A DNA stretch of 64,000 bases from Bdellovibrio sp. (GCA_014376435.1 JACMRL010000004.1:124001-188000), one strand, 5' to 3'; positions 55,001-63,224 are shown, numbered from the stretch's first letter. Numbers and translations are program-made. The notes: a model not told the origin generated them from the letters alone.

Positions 55001-55190
55001 GCGAAGACATAAATTCCGTATCTAAAGATTTTTGAAATTCAGGAGTATTATTTAATTCGTCGAAAGATCTCCAGTAAGTATGATCGCGGACAATTTTTTC
55101 AGATTGTTGTGCTGGCTTAGTTTTTTCGTCATGGCTGTTGCCGTGATTTACTTCGTTCGTGTGGTCGTGATCATGTGATGTTGTATTCAT
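51999..55190 (-). CDS. actB: alternative complex III subunit ActB (Tat-exported Fe-S protein)
   Basis: ActB (1063 residues) is a fusion of a molybdopterin-oxidoreductase-like part without a metal site and a ferredoxin part. The N-terminus has a His-rich stretch and then a Tat motif ARREFLKLMGAS near residue 80. Near residue 800 onward come CTGCSACMVACQSENN, CQHCDNAPCETVCPV, CVGTRYCSNNCPYK and CTFCVQRI, then CEVACPTTAIVFGD, forming the usual Fe-S clusters. I start at ATG 55188-55190, with AGAGAGA upstream. A TTG at 55214 lies inside actA. It couples with actC by 4 nt. Confidence 0.93.
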   Translation of the reverse strand: MNTTSHDHDHTNEVNHGNSHDEKTKPAQQSEKIVRDHTYWRSFDELNNTPEFQKSLDTEFMSSPLRAGSENEGDSDKWARREFLKLMGASMALTTAAGCIRRPVQKMVPYVVQPEEVTLGVSNYYTSTFFDGQEGLSLRVKSREGRPVHIQGNELNASNGSAVSVRAQASLLGLYDTERLQGPHRNLFNEKKTNKETVGISWEDLDKKVVEELKQGQSYILSGNIASPATQAVIDDFGKAFGTGHISWEPLANDDITEGQKASYGEAVVPQYRFQDAKIIVSIDADFLGTWLTPVSFTRAYAAGRKNISKMSRMVSFDSTYSLTGANADLRYKIKPSQQLTVVMGLISEMMSAGHYSGSESAKSAVAPFKNAAALLRINPEAFKKVAADLWENAGKSLVVAGGIQTRSQDSLQLQVAVNFLNSILGNEGKTVVAKQAGTYSKSSYGDLVSFVKKMNDGAVKTLIIYRSNPLFSLSKDLGFEEALKKVTTVIYIGERNDETAIKSHFIAADNHALETWGDASFAAGTYSIHQPLIRTMYDTRSFQLSLMTWAFMANLGPKRLTTYETFYDYLRAFCKEEIAGKFGGGDFETFWNELLQKGTVGTASASAGARSFKGDAFNSIKKKVTSENFELVLYPKVQIGDSTLSNIAWLHELPDPVTKIVWDNYASISIKTAEALKVHEGDIIEVKVGDKKVSIPAHIQPGLHDEVVAIAVGYGRTNTGKVGNGVGVDAYPLSTLANGEMIFAGLSAEVKKTGAKYDLVTTQGHDSMEGRQIVVTATNKDYQLNKEANIHRHQTWSIWSGHQYSGHKWGMSVDLNSCTGCSACMVACQSENNIHVVGKKYIMQGREMHWIRIDRYYTGDVENAETVFQPIMCQHCDNAPCETVCPVLATVHSSEGLNEMVYNRCVGTRYCSNNCPYKVRRFNWFNYAKLIEKPMHMALNPEVTVRPRGVMEKCTFCVQRIKAGKNQAKTENRPLKDGDIKVACEVACPTTAIVFGDLNDETSRVSKAFKEEPRAYALLEEWFAKPSVRYMSKIRNNDQVTPPKHHAGTKPTEPAQPEGARV

Positions 55191-55201
55191 GTGATCTCTC
55201 T

Positions 55202-55756
55202 CTAGTGGTGACAAGTTGTACAGTTAAGTGGGGCTTTGTTTTCAGGTTGGCGGTGACAATTAATACACCAGCCCATTGATAAATCTGAATACTGGTAAAC
55301 CCGCGCCATTTTTTCGATTGGTCCATGACAAGTTTGGCAATTAACACCGCGTTGGACGTGTGCTTGGTGATTAAATTGAACATGATCTGGAAGCATATGT
55401 ACTTTCACCCATTCGATCGATTTATTATCAGCGTAAGCTTCACGAAGTTTTTTAATTGGTTCTTTATTCGTAGCCACCTGCTGATGACAATTCATACACG
55501 TCGACAGCGCCGGTATATTCGAAGATTTCGAACGTTCAACTTGGTTATGACAATACTGACATTGAATTTTCAAAAGCCCGACATGTTGTTCGTGACTGAA
55601 AGGCAGCGGTTGCTCTGGCGCGTAGCCATCATTGTAACCGATACTAGTTTTTACACGTTGTTCTGCGTCTGGAGAATCCCACAAACAACCCGAAATAAAT
55701 AATGATGAGATCAAAATAATCTTGATCAACCCTTGTTGCAAAAAACGAAGTTGCAT
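55202..55756 (-). CDS. actA: alternative complex III subunit ActA, pentahaem cytochrome c
   Basis: ActA is the multi-haem periplasmic cytochrome of ACIII. It has a signal with lipobox (SSLFISGC) and five CxxCH motifs: CQYCH, CMNCH, CQTCH, CINCH and CTTCH, as in other ActA proteins. I start at the second ATG, 55754-55756, because AAGGA lies 5 nt upstream. The first ATG (55762) adds two residues. It opens the act operon. Confidence 0.92.
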   Translation of the reverse strand: MQLRFLQQGLIKIILISSLFISGCLWDSPDAEQRVKTSIGYNDGYAPEQPLPFSHEQHVGLLKIQCQYCHNQVERSKSSNIPALSTCMNCHQQVATNKEPIKKLREAYADNKSIEWVKVHMLPDHVQFNHQAHVQRGVNCQTCHGPIEKMARVYQYSDLSMGWCINCHRQPENKAPLNCTTCHH

Positions 55757-55788
55757 AAACATCCTTTTTCTTACTCTTGAAGTCTTAA

Positions 55789-55817
55789 ATTTAAATGGAT
55801 TCAGCGCTTATTGTCAC
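55789..55817 (-). promoter_or_regulatory. predicted act operon promoter
   Basis: GTGACA (55812-55817) and TTAAAT (55789-55794) lie 17 nt apart on the minus strand, about 30 nt upstream of actA. Confidence 0.45.
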
Positions 55818-55898
55818 GGAGCTTTTTGAAAGGTAAATGAGAAAGACTAAGTGATATTAATTCGTTAGCTGCAATTTCTTTCAGCATGCGAGATTCAA

Positions 55899-55928
55899 GC
55901 GGGTGATTTAGTAAACTAAATCATCCGC
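55899..55928 (-). terminator. 13-bp hairpin after ccsA, probable terminator
   Basis: GCGGATGATTTAG and CTAAATCACCCGC form a 13-bp stem with one mismatch and a 4-nt loop, about 14 nt after the ccsA stop. No strong U-tract follows on the minus strand, whereas TATTTTAT follows on the plus strand. Confidence 0.5.
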
Positions 55929-55942
55929 TATTTTATGATTTC

Positions 55943-57604
55943 TCAGACTGATTTTTGTAAACGATTTGCTAAATAGGCATAGCCAACAAATAACAAATGA
56001 AGAGCTACGAAAACAACTACGTATTCAATTCCACCTGCGCCAAATCCATACGAATGGAGCCCTGCGCCAAGAACGAAATTAACCCCGTACCAGGCCATAA
56101 TTACTAAACTAAACGTAATTACTCCTGACGCCAGCATTCCGAAATTTTTTAGCCACCCAACCAAACGTGCATGTAAAACGATGATGTAACCTAATAATAC
56201 AATCAATGCCCAAGTTTCTTTTGGGTCCCAACCCCAAAAACGGCCCCACGAATAATCAGCCCAAACTCCGCCCAAAATAATCCCGGGCGCCAAGAAAGCC
56301 ACGCCAATTTGCATCGCACGGTAAACCCCCGTGGTAATTTTTTGAATTTTATCTTCGTGTTTAATTGGATCGATGACGTAATAAATCATTCCTAAATCAC
56401 CTAAGCCAAACGCTAATAAAAATGCGGCGTAAGAAATTGTAATCGTCATCACGTGCACAATTAACCAGTAATTACTTCGTAGCACAGCCTCTAAAGGCTG
56501 AAGGCTTGGATCTAAAATTGCGGGTGCCGAATCAGCCACGATCAGCGCAAATAATCCCATTAAACTGCCCGCTAATAACATGACCTTAAAACGATAATTA
56601 ATTTCTAAAATAACCGAAAATAAAACAGCGCCCCAAGAGGCCCAAATCACCGTTTCATACATGTTTGATACGGGTGGACGCTCAGCTAGGTAGACTCGGA
56701 AAGCAAAACCTAAAGTATGAATAATAAAACCAATCGCTAGCAACGTCCACGCAATCGGCATTCCTTTTTGCAAGTTTCGAATCCAAATAAATAATAAAAC
56801 TAACGAAGCTAATAAATAAAATGAGTAAGCCCAACGAAACGGATGCAAATCATTGTAAGCAACTTCGGTTTCCACTTTGTGAGACGCCGAATATTTAGCC
56901 GTATCTGATTTAAGCGCCAGGGCTTCAAACTGCTTAACGGCTTGATCTAATTGCTGTGCCACTTGTTTTTTTTGCTCTTCAGTTACATTTGCTTGAACCA
57001 CTAAGCCTAGATGGTTAGCGACTGATTTACTTATTTCTAGAAAAGCTGCTTGAGCTTCCGTGGGCAATTCCGCCACCGATAACCACGCATCTTTTTCTGG
57101 AACCGGATAAACTTTAAGTAAACGCCCCGACGCCATTTCCCGAAATACAAAAAATTGGTTTTCAATTCTTTGCAGAGCTTGATAATAAGGAGTTAATTTT
57201 TCTTTGGTTTCGCGCTTGTTCTGCAAATCCTGCATTAAATTTGCAAATTTTTCCGATTCAAATAATTCTTTACCCGTAAAATGTTTTCGCTCTTTCGATA
57301 AACCTAATTGCTCTAATAATTCATGATGCTTAACTTCAAATAATGGACGCGCTACCCAACTTTCGGGTGCCAGCATCCAAGTTAACACCACCCACTGTGC
57401 TTTGATCGAAGGTTTATCTTCAGTTTCTTTGTAACTTTTTTTTCCGTAAATTAATTCTAAAGTTTCTTTCGCAAAGGTATCAAAAGGCTTTATTCGCCCC
57501 GCATCCTGCACCGGCAGATAACGAATTTGTTCTCCGTCTTTTGCAAAACTAGATAATCCTAAAAATAAAGTGAGCATTAAAAAACATAATTTCATCATTT
57601 TCAT
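55943..57604 (-). CDS. ccsA: cytochrome c biogenesis protein CcsA/ResC-like
   Basis: This System II haem handling protein of 553 residues has a cleavable-looking signal and a large periplasmic N-terminal region (to about 250; RYLPVQDAGRIKPFDTFAK). Eight helices follow, with the haem-binding WWD motif in YSWGRFWGWDPKETWALI. Histidines expected as haem ligands lie in HTLGFAFRVYLAER and nearby helices. It exports haem to the periplasm with ResB. It overlaps resB by 4 nt. ActA and ActE, just downstream, are c-type substrates. Confidence 0.9.
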   Translation of the reverse strand: MKMMKLCFLMLTLFLGLSSFAKDGEQIRYLPVQDAGRIKPFDTFAKETLELIYGKKSYKETEDKPSIKAQWVVLTWMLAPESWVARPLFEVKHHELLEQLGLSKERKHFTGKELFESEKFANLMQDLQNKRETKEKLTPYYQALQRIENQFFVFREMASGRLLKVYPVPEKDAWLSVAELPTEAQAAFLEISKSVANHLGLVVQANVTEEQKKQVAQQLDQAVKQFEALALKSDTAKYSASHKVETEVAYNDLHPFRWAYSFYLLASLVLLFIWIRNLQKGMPIAWTLLAIGFIIHTLGFAFRVYLAERPPVSNMYETVIWASWGAVLFSVILEINYRFKVMLLAGSLMGLFALIVADSAPAILDPSLQPLEAVLRSNYWLIVHVMTITISYAAFLLAFGLGDLGMIYYVIDPIKHEDKIQKITTGVYRAMQIGVAFLAPGIILGGVWADYSWGRFWGWDPKETWALIVLLGYIIVLHARLVGWLKNFGMLASGVITFSLVIMAWYGVNFVLGAGLHSYGFGAGGIEYVVVFVALHLLFVGYAYLANRLQKSV

Positions 57605-59013
57605 ACGGCAGTTCTCCGTTTACGACGTTGGTAAAATAGCCAAACAATACCTAAGCTAAAAATAATCGATCCTAAATATTTAATCCAGCGGCCGGGATCT
57701 TTATTGACAGAGAATACCGATGCGACCGGCTGCCCCGTTATTTCATCTTCTTGGAAGCTGGCTTGATAAATTGTGTAGCCACGATATTTTAAAGGCTCGT
57801 TCATTGCGATAAGCTGCTGCACCGGAATAACATCGCTAGCCGCAGTTCCCATGCCGCTTACATTCACTAAGCTTGCATATTCCATTGCTTTTTGAGTTCC
57901 CTGGTAGCGACTCACATCAAATTTTTCTAAATTGATTTGAAAACCTAAATCTAACCGGCGATTTTGATAACTTAATAAATAAGCCTTGTTCGTACCAAAT
58001 ATTTTTAAAACATCGTTTAATACCAACCACTTTTCAACATCTTTATGGCGGATACGTACTGCTGAAGATGTTAAAGGCGTCGGACGCGGATAACTTGTCA
58101 CTTCGTATTCTTCGCCGGCTTTAGGCAAATAATCTAATAATCGTAATTCTAAACCCATCCAACCCGTTTGCACGACATCGCCGATTTTCATCAAACCAGT
58201 TTTGAAAGGTTTTTCAGTTTGTTTGTGAAAAATAGTGTACTGCAGTTTTTCGCCATCAACCGGAGTTAAAAAAACCTCATTGCCACGATCCGCGACCTTC
58301 ATCGCACGTACCGGCCCCAAATACACCTGTGCGGGGCCAAGATTAAATTTAACTTCTTTATCTTTTTTAGGCTGAGTAATTTGCTGTACTTGTTTAACTG
58401 ACGCATTCATTAATTGAAACCTGACCGAAGCACCCGCAAATTCATAATCAGAGACTTTAACTTTGGATTGTAGACGTGCATACTTAACGTATTCAAGAAT
58501 CTGGATTTTATCGTCACCAAGCTCAATGTAATAAGGTTTTTCTTTGTTGGGCGGATGACTAAAAAAATCAACTTCGCGGTCGACGACTTTTGAGTAACGA
58601 TCGCCGTCAAAGGTCGCATAGACAACTAAATCTGTTTGCGCGACCGAAACGTAATTATTTTTACCCGAGATCGGCACGCTCACTTGCCCGTCTAAACCAT
58701 ACTCGGAGGTGATAAAGGCACCTAAAATAATCGTGATAATTCCTGCGTGCACCGTAATAAATGGATAATGATTTTTTTGCCATGGCCAGCGATCAACCAC
58801 CACCACGACCAGATTAAAGATCAATACACTAATCGCCGTCCACATCATCCAACTATCGAAAACAATTTTTTTTGCGGCAAAAGCATCATACTGAGATTCT
58901 ACAATCGTGCCCCACGCAATTAAAACGGCAATCGTCACCAGCACTGGAATTCCCAGCTGAAAAGAGCATGAAAATCTCCAGAATTTATTGAGGCGCTTAT
59001 TCTTGAAAATCAT
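57601..59013 (-). CDS. resB: cytochrome c biogenesis protein ResB (Ccs1-like)
   Basis: ResB is the partner of CcsA in haem ligation. The 470 residues have three or four helices near the ends (FQLGIPVLVTIAVLIAWGTI and VVVVDRWPWQKNHYPFITVH) and a large periplasmic domain between residues 130 and 430, typical of ResB. AMNEPLKYRGYTIYQASFQE matches the conserved C-terminal region. It lies 9 nt after the FGase gene. Confidence 0.88.
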   Translation of the reverse strand: MIFKNKRLNKFWRFSCSFQLGIPVLVTIAVLIAWGTIVESQYDAFAAKKIVFDSWMMWTAISVLIFNLVVVVVDRWPWQKNHYPFITVHAGIITIILGAFITSEYGLDGQVSVPISGKNNYVSVAQTDLVVYATFDGDRYSKVVDREVDFFSHPPNKEKPYYIELGDDKIQILEYVKYARLQSKVKVSDYEFAGASVRFQLMNASVKQVQQITQPKKDKEVKFNLGPAQVYLGPVRAMKVADRGNEVFLTPVDGEKLQYTIFHKQTEKPFKTGLMKIGDVVQTGWMGLELRLLDYLPKAGEEYEVTSYPRPTPLTSSAVRIRHKDVEKWLVLNDVLKIFGTNKAYLLSYQNRRLDLGFQINLEKFDVSRYQGTQKAMEYASLVNVSGMGTAASDVIPVQQLIAMNEPLKYRGYTIYQASFQEDEITGQPVASVFSVNKDPGRWIKYLGSIIFSLGIVWLFYQRRKRRTAV

Positions 59014-59022
59014 GGACTAAAA

Positions 59023-59838
59023 CTACTGCGCAAGATTTAACTTGGGTAGCTCTGTTTTAATATAGATCAGCGCTTGAGTGATTTTGCTTTGAACTTGTTC
59101 ATGTGTGACTTTTATTTTTTTTGTTTTCTCATCCATATACAGAGAACGGTTTAACTCAACCTGAATTGCGTGATGGCCTAATTCGGGGCGGCCATACTGC
59201 TCGGTAACGCGGCCACCCATGTAAGGCCAGTTATAGCCAACTTTAAAACCCGCTGTGACATACGCGGCAATCACTAAATCACGAAATGCAGGTGCACAAC
59301 TTTTACCTAAACAATCACTTACTACAATGTCAGCACGTAATTGGCCGGGATCTTTATGCATTCTAGTACCCAATGAAGGCATGGAATGCGCATCGATGTG
59401 AAAAATGTTTTTATATTCTAGTTTGTGAAATTTATCGTAGTGATTACGCACACTTTCATGAAAAGGCTCATAGATTAATTCAGTCAGCTCGGCATGGGCC
59501 GTCTGCGTAATTGGAGCATGCATGAGCTTTATTTCATTTTTCGTCATCACCCAATGATAACCGTCGGGATGGGTACCCGCTTTTTTTGGCGCACCCTCAA
59601 CTGACAGTTCGTCCACGTCTGTCGGCACGCGGTTTAAATCCACAGCATAGCGATGCCATTCGGTAGTTTGAAATGGGATCTCTAGTTTTTCCAGTGCTGG
59701 TTTATAAAGAATATCAACATAACGATCTACATCGGCCATCAAAATTTCTTCAGGCAATGTTTTAAGCCACGGAGTTTGCGGCGGGATTTTTTCGCCTGAA
59801 TGCGGAATCGTAATAAAAAATGGAACTGTTTGACTCAT
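59023..59838 (-). CDS. N-formylglutamate amidohydrolase family protein
   Basis: This 271-residue zinc hydrolase resembles N-formylglutamate deformylase (last step of one histidine degradation route). PFFITIPHSGEKIPP gives the N-terminal His motif. HIDAHSMPSLGTRMHKDPG supplies further metal ligands and GHHAIQVELNRSLYMDE is the conserved C-terminal motif. No other hut gene is near, so another formamide substrate is possible. I start at ATG 59836-59838 with GAGGA 5 nt upstream; 59850 is an alternative. Confidence 0.85.
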   Translation of the reverse strand: MSQTVPFFITIPHSGEKIPPQTPWLKTLPEEILMADVDRYVDILYKPALEKLEIPFQTTEWHRYAVDLNRVPTDVDELSVEGAPKKAGTHPDGYHWVMTKNEIKLMHAPITQTAHAELTELIYEPFHESVRNHYDKFHKLEYKNIFHIDAHSMPSLGTRMHKDPGQLRADIVVSDCLGKSCAPAFRDLVIAAYVTAGFKVGYNWPYMGGRVTEQYGRPELGHHAIQVELNRSLYMDEKTKKIKVTHEQVQSKITQALIYIKTELPKLNLAQ

Positions 59839-59858
59839 TTGGATCCTCATAATGATAT
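59830..59858 (+). promoter_or_regulatory. possible cobalamin adenosyltransferase promoter
   Basis: TTGACT (59830-59835) and TGATAT (59853-59858) lie 17 nt apart, placing the start at about the ATG 59866. The -10 is a poor match. The divergent gap is only 27 nt. Confidence 0.28.
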
Positions 59859-59865
59859 AGACTAT

Positions 59866-60426
59866 ATGAAAATCTACACAAAAACTGGCGATAAAGGTAC
59901 GACTCGACTCGTCGATGGATCTTGCGTTGAAAAATTTAATCCACGCGTAGAAGCTTATGGTTCAGTTGATGAACTAAATTCCGGACTGGGCGTTGTGCGC
60001 AGTCACCTGAAACAAAATGTTGCGCTAGTGGAAATCGATGTTTATTTAGAAAAAATCCAAAGTTCGCTTTTTTCAGTGGGCTCCTTACTAGCAACGGCCG
60101 ATGAAAAAGTATTTTACACATTAACGCAAATCGAAGATGCGCAAATCAGTGAGTTAGAAAAGTGGATCGATCTTTACACCGAACCCCTGCCTGCTTTAAA
60201 AAACTTTATCCTGCCCGGTGGTCATTTAATCGCTAGCTATCTGCACGTAAGCCGCACCGCCTGCCGCCGCGCCGAAAGACGCACGAGCGAAATGATGAGC
60301 CGAGAAAAACATTATCAGAACGTACTTATTTATTTAAATCGCCTCAGCGATTTACTTTTTACGTGGGCCCGCTGGGTTAATTTCAAAACGCAACAAACCG
60401 AAACAATCTGGAAAAAGCATGATTGA
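59866..60426 (+). CDS. PduO-type cob(I)alamin adenosyltransferase
   Basis: This enzyme of 186 residues transfers adenosyl from ATP to cob(I)alamin. The conserved start KIYTKTGDKGTTRLVDGS and VEAYGSVDELNSGLGVVRS, and the C-terminal ASYLHVSRTACRRAERRT, hold the ATP-binding residues of the PduO/MMAB family. The ATG at 59866 is chosen because family members begin MKIYTKTGDKG; an upstream frame would overlap the divergent gene. No Shine-Dalgarno is visible. No cobalamin biosynthesis genes are near. Confidence 0.9.
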   Translation: MKIYTKTGDKGTTRLVDGSCVEKFNPRVEAYGSVDELNSGLGVVRSHLKQNVALVEIDVYLEKIQSSLFSVGSLLATADEKVFYTLTQIEDAQISELEKWIDLYTEPLPALKNFILPGGHLIASYLHVSRTACRRAERRTSEMMSREKHYQNVLIYLNRLSDLLFTWARWVNFKTQQTETIWKKHD

Positions 60427-61558
60427 GTCTTTACTTAAACTGCGCGAAGCAACTCCGCAGGATTCACGTAAACTCAATGATTTTTTTACTTCCATTCCTA
60501 CTCTTGGTGCGATTGAAATTAAGATTAGCCGCGAGGAGCACTTTTTTTCATTCTACCAACGACTTGGATTACCCTACAAAACTTATATCCTTGAAGACGG
60601 CGACGAGATTTTAGGTACCGCTAGTTTTTTAATTCGCGATCTTAAATTCAAACAACGCCAAATTCGCCTCGCCCAAGCCTGTGATTTAAGAATTTCTCCG
60701 AATCGAAAAGCAATTCTTTCGTGGGCCAAGTATTTCCACCCGCTTTTAGAAAAAGTTCGTAAAGACGAAGCTTGCGATGCATTTATTACCTCAATTAATC
60801 AAACGGAAACTCAGGCCATGAATGCGTTTATTCATCCCAAACTAAAGCGGGCGCACCAACCGCTTTATTCATTGGCGCGCTCTTATAATTTAGTTTCGGT
60901 TCATGGCTTTTACCCTTGGGATTCAAAACCGAATAAAAATATTTTTGTACGTGCTTACAAATCCTCCGACAAAGAACAACTAGTTGAATATTTAAATTCT
61001 CAGGCGTTAGGTCACGATTTTTTACCGGCGGAACTTCAAGAAAATGTGGCTGATTTTATTAACCGCTCGCTGATCTACTCATGGAGCCAATTTTTAATTG
61101 CGTTCGATGCCGAAAGTAAAATTATCGGCTGCGTACAGCCGATAAGCTCAAGTCTTTTACAAGATTATCTTCCGCAAGATTATAATCCACAGGCGCACAA
61201 CTTTCGCCAATTTTTAAAAATGGCTCAGTGGCTTAGATTTGGGCGCCGACTGACCCGCCCTTTTTCGCGCACGCGAAAACAAGAAGCTTTGCATTTCAGG
61301 TTGCTGCATTTTTTAGCGGCCAGCCATCCCGAAGTTTTAAAGGCTTTGATTGCGGCTAGTTATAAAACTTCAAAACAAAATGAATTTTTAATTTACGCGT
61401 ATGAAAAAAATGATTTCAGAAAACGCCCGCCACGTGGAAGTGTTTTTGCTGAAATTCCTTACGGTCTCTATTCAATCGAAACCCATGGCCGCGATATTTT
61501 ACCCGAATTAAGCCTATTAAATAGCTGCCCGGCTTGGCTTGATTTTATCTGGTTTTAA
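60419..61558 (+). CDS. GNAT-like acyltransferase, function unknown
   Basis: This 379-residue protein seems to hold two GNAT-like halves. The first has REATPQDSRKLNDFF and GDEILGTASFLIRDL then IRLAQACDLRISPNRKAI. The second starts IFVRAYKSSDKEQLVEYLNS with SQFLIAFDAESKIIGCVQPI. A clear acetyl-CoA pyrophosphate loop (Q/RxxGxG/A) is not obvious in either. It overlaps the adenosyltransferase by 8 nt, so co-translated, but no functional link is apparent. Confidence 0.6.
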   Translation: MIESLLKLREATPQDSRKLNDFFTSIPTLGAIEIKISREEHFFSFYQRLGLPYKTYILEDGDEILGTASFLIRDLKFKQRQIRLAQACDLRISPNRKAILSWAKYFHPLLEKVRKDEACDAFITSINQTETQAMNAFIHPKLKRAHQPLYSLARSYNLVSVHGFYPWDSKPNKNIFVRAYKSSDKEQLVEYLNSQALGHDFLPAELQENVADFINRSLIYSWSQFLIAFDAESKIIGCVQPISSSLLQDYLPQDYNPQAHNFRQFLKMAQWLRFGRRLTRPFSRTRKQEALHFRLLHFLAASHPEVLKALIAASYKTSKQNEFLIYAYEKNDFRKRPPRGSVFAEIPYGLYSIETHGRDILPELSLLNSCPAWLDFIWF

Positions 61559-61675
61559 ATAAAAAAATCATAGAATTCTGACTCTAGAACTAGCCAAGAA
61601 TTTGCTTATTTGTTTCTTAACAGCAGGCATGAGCGTTGCATTGTTTCCCGGCGGGGACTTTGCAAATTTCGTTAC

Positions 61676-61699
61676 GTGTTAATTTCGGGGTGTTAATTT
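61676..61699 (+). repeat. two direct repeats upstream of glycosylphosphotransferase
   Basis: GTGTTAATTT occurs at 61676-61685 and again at 61690-61699, a 14-nt period, abutting the predicted -35. This could be a regulator site. Confidence 0.5.
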
Positions 61700-61727
61700 T
61701 GAGCCAATTCAAATTTAAAAATACATT
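61699..61727 (+). promoter_or_regulatory. predicted promoter of the glycosylphosphotransferase gene
   Basis: TTGAGC (61699-61704) and TACATT (61722-61727) are 17 nt apart. Transcription would start about 33 nt upstream of the ATG at 61767. Confidence 0.38.
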
Positions 61728-61766
61728 AAAACTTCACAAATATATTTACCTAAGTAGCTGTAACTA

Positions 61767-63209
61767 ATGGAAAAAATTCAAGTGCGTCATACTATTTGGC
61801 TTAAGTTTTTTTTCTTAGCGACATTTCCTGTGGTTCATTACCTGATCATCAAGCAGCAACTGATCACATTACAGGCCGAAGTAAATACGGTCGAGCAAGT
61901 CCTTTCGGGAATTGTTTTTGGTATTTTTGCCATGGTGATTCTGCAATTTTTTCAAATGCCCAGAGCCCTTCGTCTTTCACCCCGTAAAAGTGACCTGATC
62001 GTATTTGCGATTTCTTTCTTTATTGCTGACGTATTAGCGCGCTTTATCTTAAGTATTTCCTTTGCTTCATCCTTTTTCTCGATCTGGGTCATTAGCAGCC
62101 GGAGCATCGCCTTAGCCGGTTTATGGTTTGTGACTCAGTTTATTTTAGCCCGTATTTTAAAAACTTTAGGTTACCGCATACACTTGGGCTTATTTGCAAC
62201 TCAAACCGAACTTAACTACGTTCAACACGCCGTGCGTGGTTATGAAACTGAAAAAATTCTCGATATCGAATTAGCTGATTCATCAAACGACAAAAATTTC
62301 GATATCGTTGCTTATTCGAAAGATTTTCTCACGACCGAAACGCGCGAGTATCACTTGTTACAACTTACTTTGCGTGGAGTTCCCGTCATTGATATGCGTG
62401 ATTTAGTCGAAGAGTTTGATTCACATATTGATTTGGATCGTAGCAATACATCTGATATCTTGGGCTGGGCGCAAAATCTTCCCTTAAGTGTAAAGATGTA
62501 TATCCGTATTAAAAACTTTGTTGAGCCCATCTTGGCGGCGATCCTGTTGGTGCTACTTGCTCCTATTTTACTGATTACCGCAATGCTGGTTAAAATATCT
62601 AGCAAGGGTCCAGTCTTATTTACGCAGAACCGCTTAGGGCAAGGCGGCCGTCCATTCACAATTTTCAAATTTAGAACAATGCGGATGGACGCGGAAGTTG
62701 CCGGAATTCAATGGGCTCAAGAGAATGATCCACGGATTACTCGCATGGGGAATATTTTAAGAAAATTACATATAGATGAGCTTCCGCAATTACTTAACAT
62801 CGTGCGCGGAGACTTAAGTTTTGTTGGCCCCCGTCCGGAAAGGCCTGAGTTTTACGAGAAATTAAAATCAGAAATTCCACTTTTTTATATGCGCACCGCC
62901 ATCCGCCCAGGACTTACCGGATGGGCACAGGTCTGTGCCGGATATGCAAGCTCGATCCAAGATTCTAAAATCAAACTTTCGTATGATCTTCATTATATTA
63001 AAAACATGAGTCTACGTATGGATGTAATTTCTTCGGTCATGACCGTTGTCCATATTTGTAACAAATTTTTCTGGGGCGAAAATTCCCTTCACCGGAATGC
63101 TATTTTAAAGCGCCCAAGCACAAATGTAATGCGTAGCTCATTATTCATTTTTGTCATGATTACGCTGTTTACGATGAGCATCTCGGCGATTGCATTCGGA
63201 AAATACTAG
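61767..63209 (+). CDS. exopolysaccharide polyprenyl glycosylphosphotransferase (large PGT)
   Basis: This 480-residue initiating transferase has four N-terminal helices (1-150), a Rossmann-like middle and a catalytic domain with a re-entrant helix near residue 260. FKFRTMRMDAEVAGIQWAQ, then LHIDELPQLLNIVRGDLSFV and GPRPERPEF match the EpsE/EpsZ/PssY-type PGTs. RPGLTGWAQVCAGYASS follows. An extra hydrophobic helix at the C-terminus (about residues 455-478) is unusual. It starts a second polysaccharide locus separate from the 1-26 kb one. Confidence 0.88.
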   Translation: MEKIQVRHTIWLKFFFLATFPVVHYLIIKQQLITLQAEVNTVEQVLSGIVFGIFAMVILQFFQMPRALRLSPRKSDLIVFAISFFIADVLARFILSISFASSFFSIWVISSRSIALAGLWFVTQFILARILKTLGYRIHLGLFATQTELNYVQHAVRGYETEKILDIELADSSNDKNFDIVAYSKDFLTTETREYHLLQLTLRGVPVIDMRDLVEEFDSHIDLDRSNTSDILGWAQNLPLSVKMYIRIKNFVEPILAAILLVLLAPILLITAMLVKISSKGPVLFTQNRLGQGGRPFTIFKFRTMRMDAEVAGIQWAQENDPRITRMGNILRKLHIDELPQLLNIVRGDLSFVGPRPERPEFYEKLKSEIPLFYMRTAIRPGLTGWAQVCAGYASSIQDSKIKLSYDLHYIKNMSLRMDVISSVMTVVHICNKFFWGENSLHRNAILKRPSTNVMRSSLFIFVMITLFTMSISAIAFGKY

Positions 63210-63224
63210 TGGCACCATTTCTAG

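Noticed and set aside
55325-55702. 125-codon plus-strand frame opposite actA
   Set aside because: It is antisense to a pentahaem cytochrome with five clear CxxCH motifs; no domain or ribosome-binding site supports it.
61559-61766. Possible c-di-GMP riboswitch upstream of the large PGT
   Set aside because: The conserved GEMM segments cannot be found; only direct repeats and a promoter-like pair are seen.
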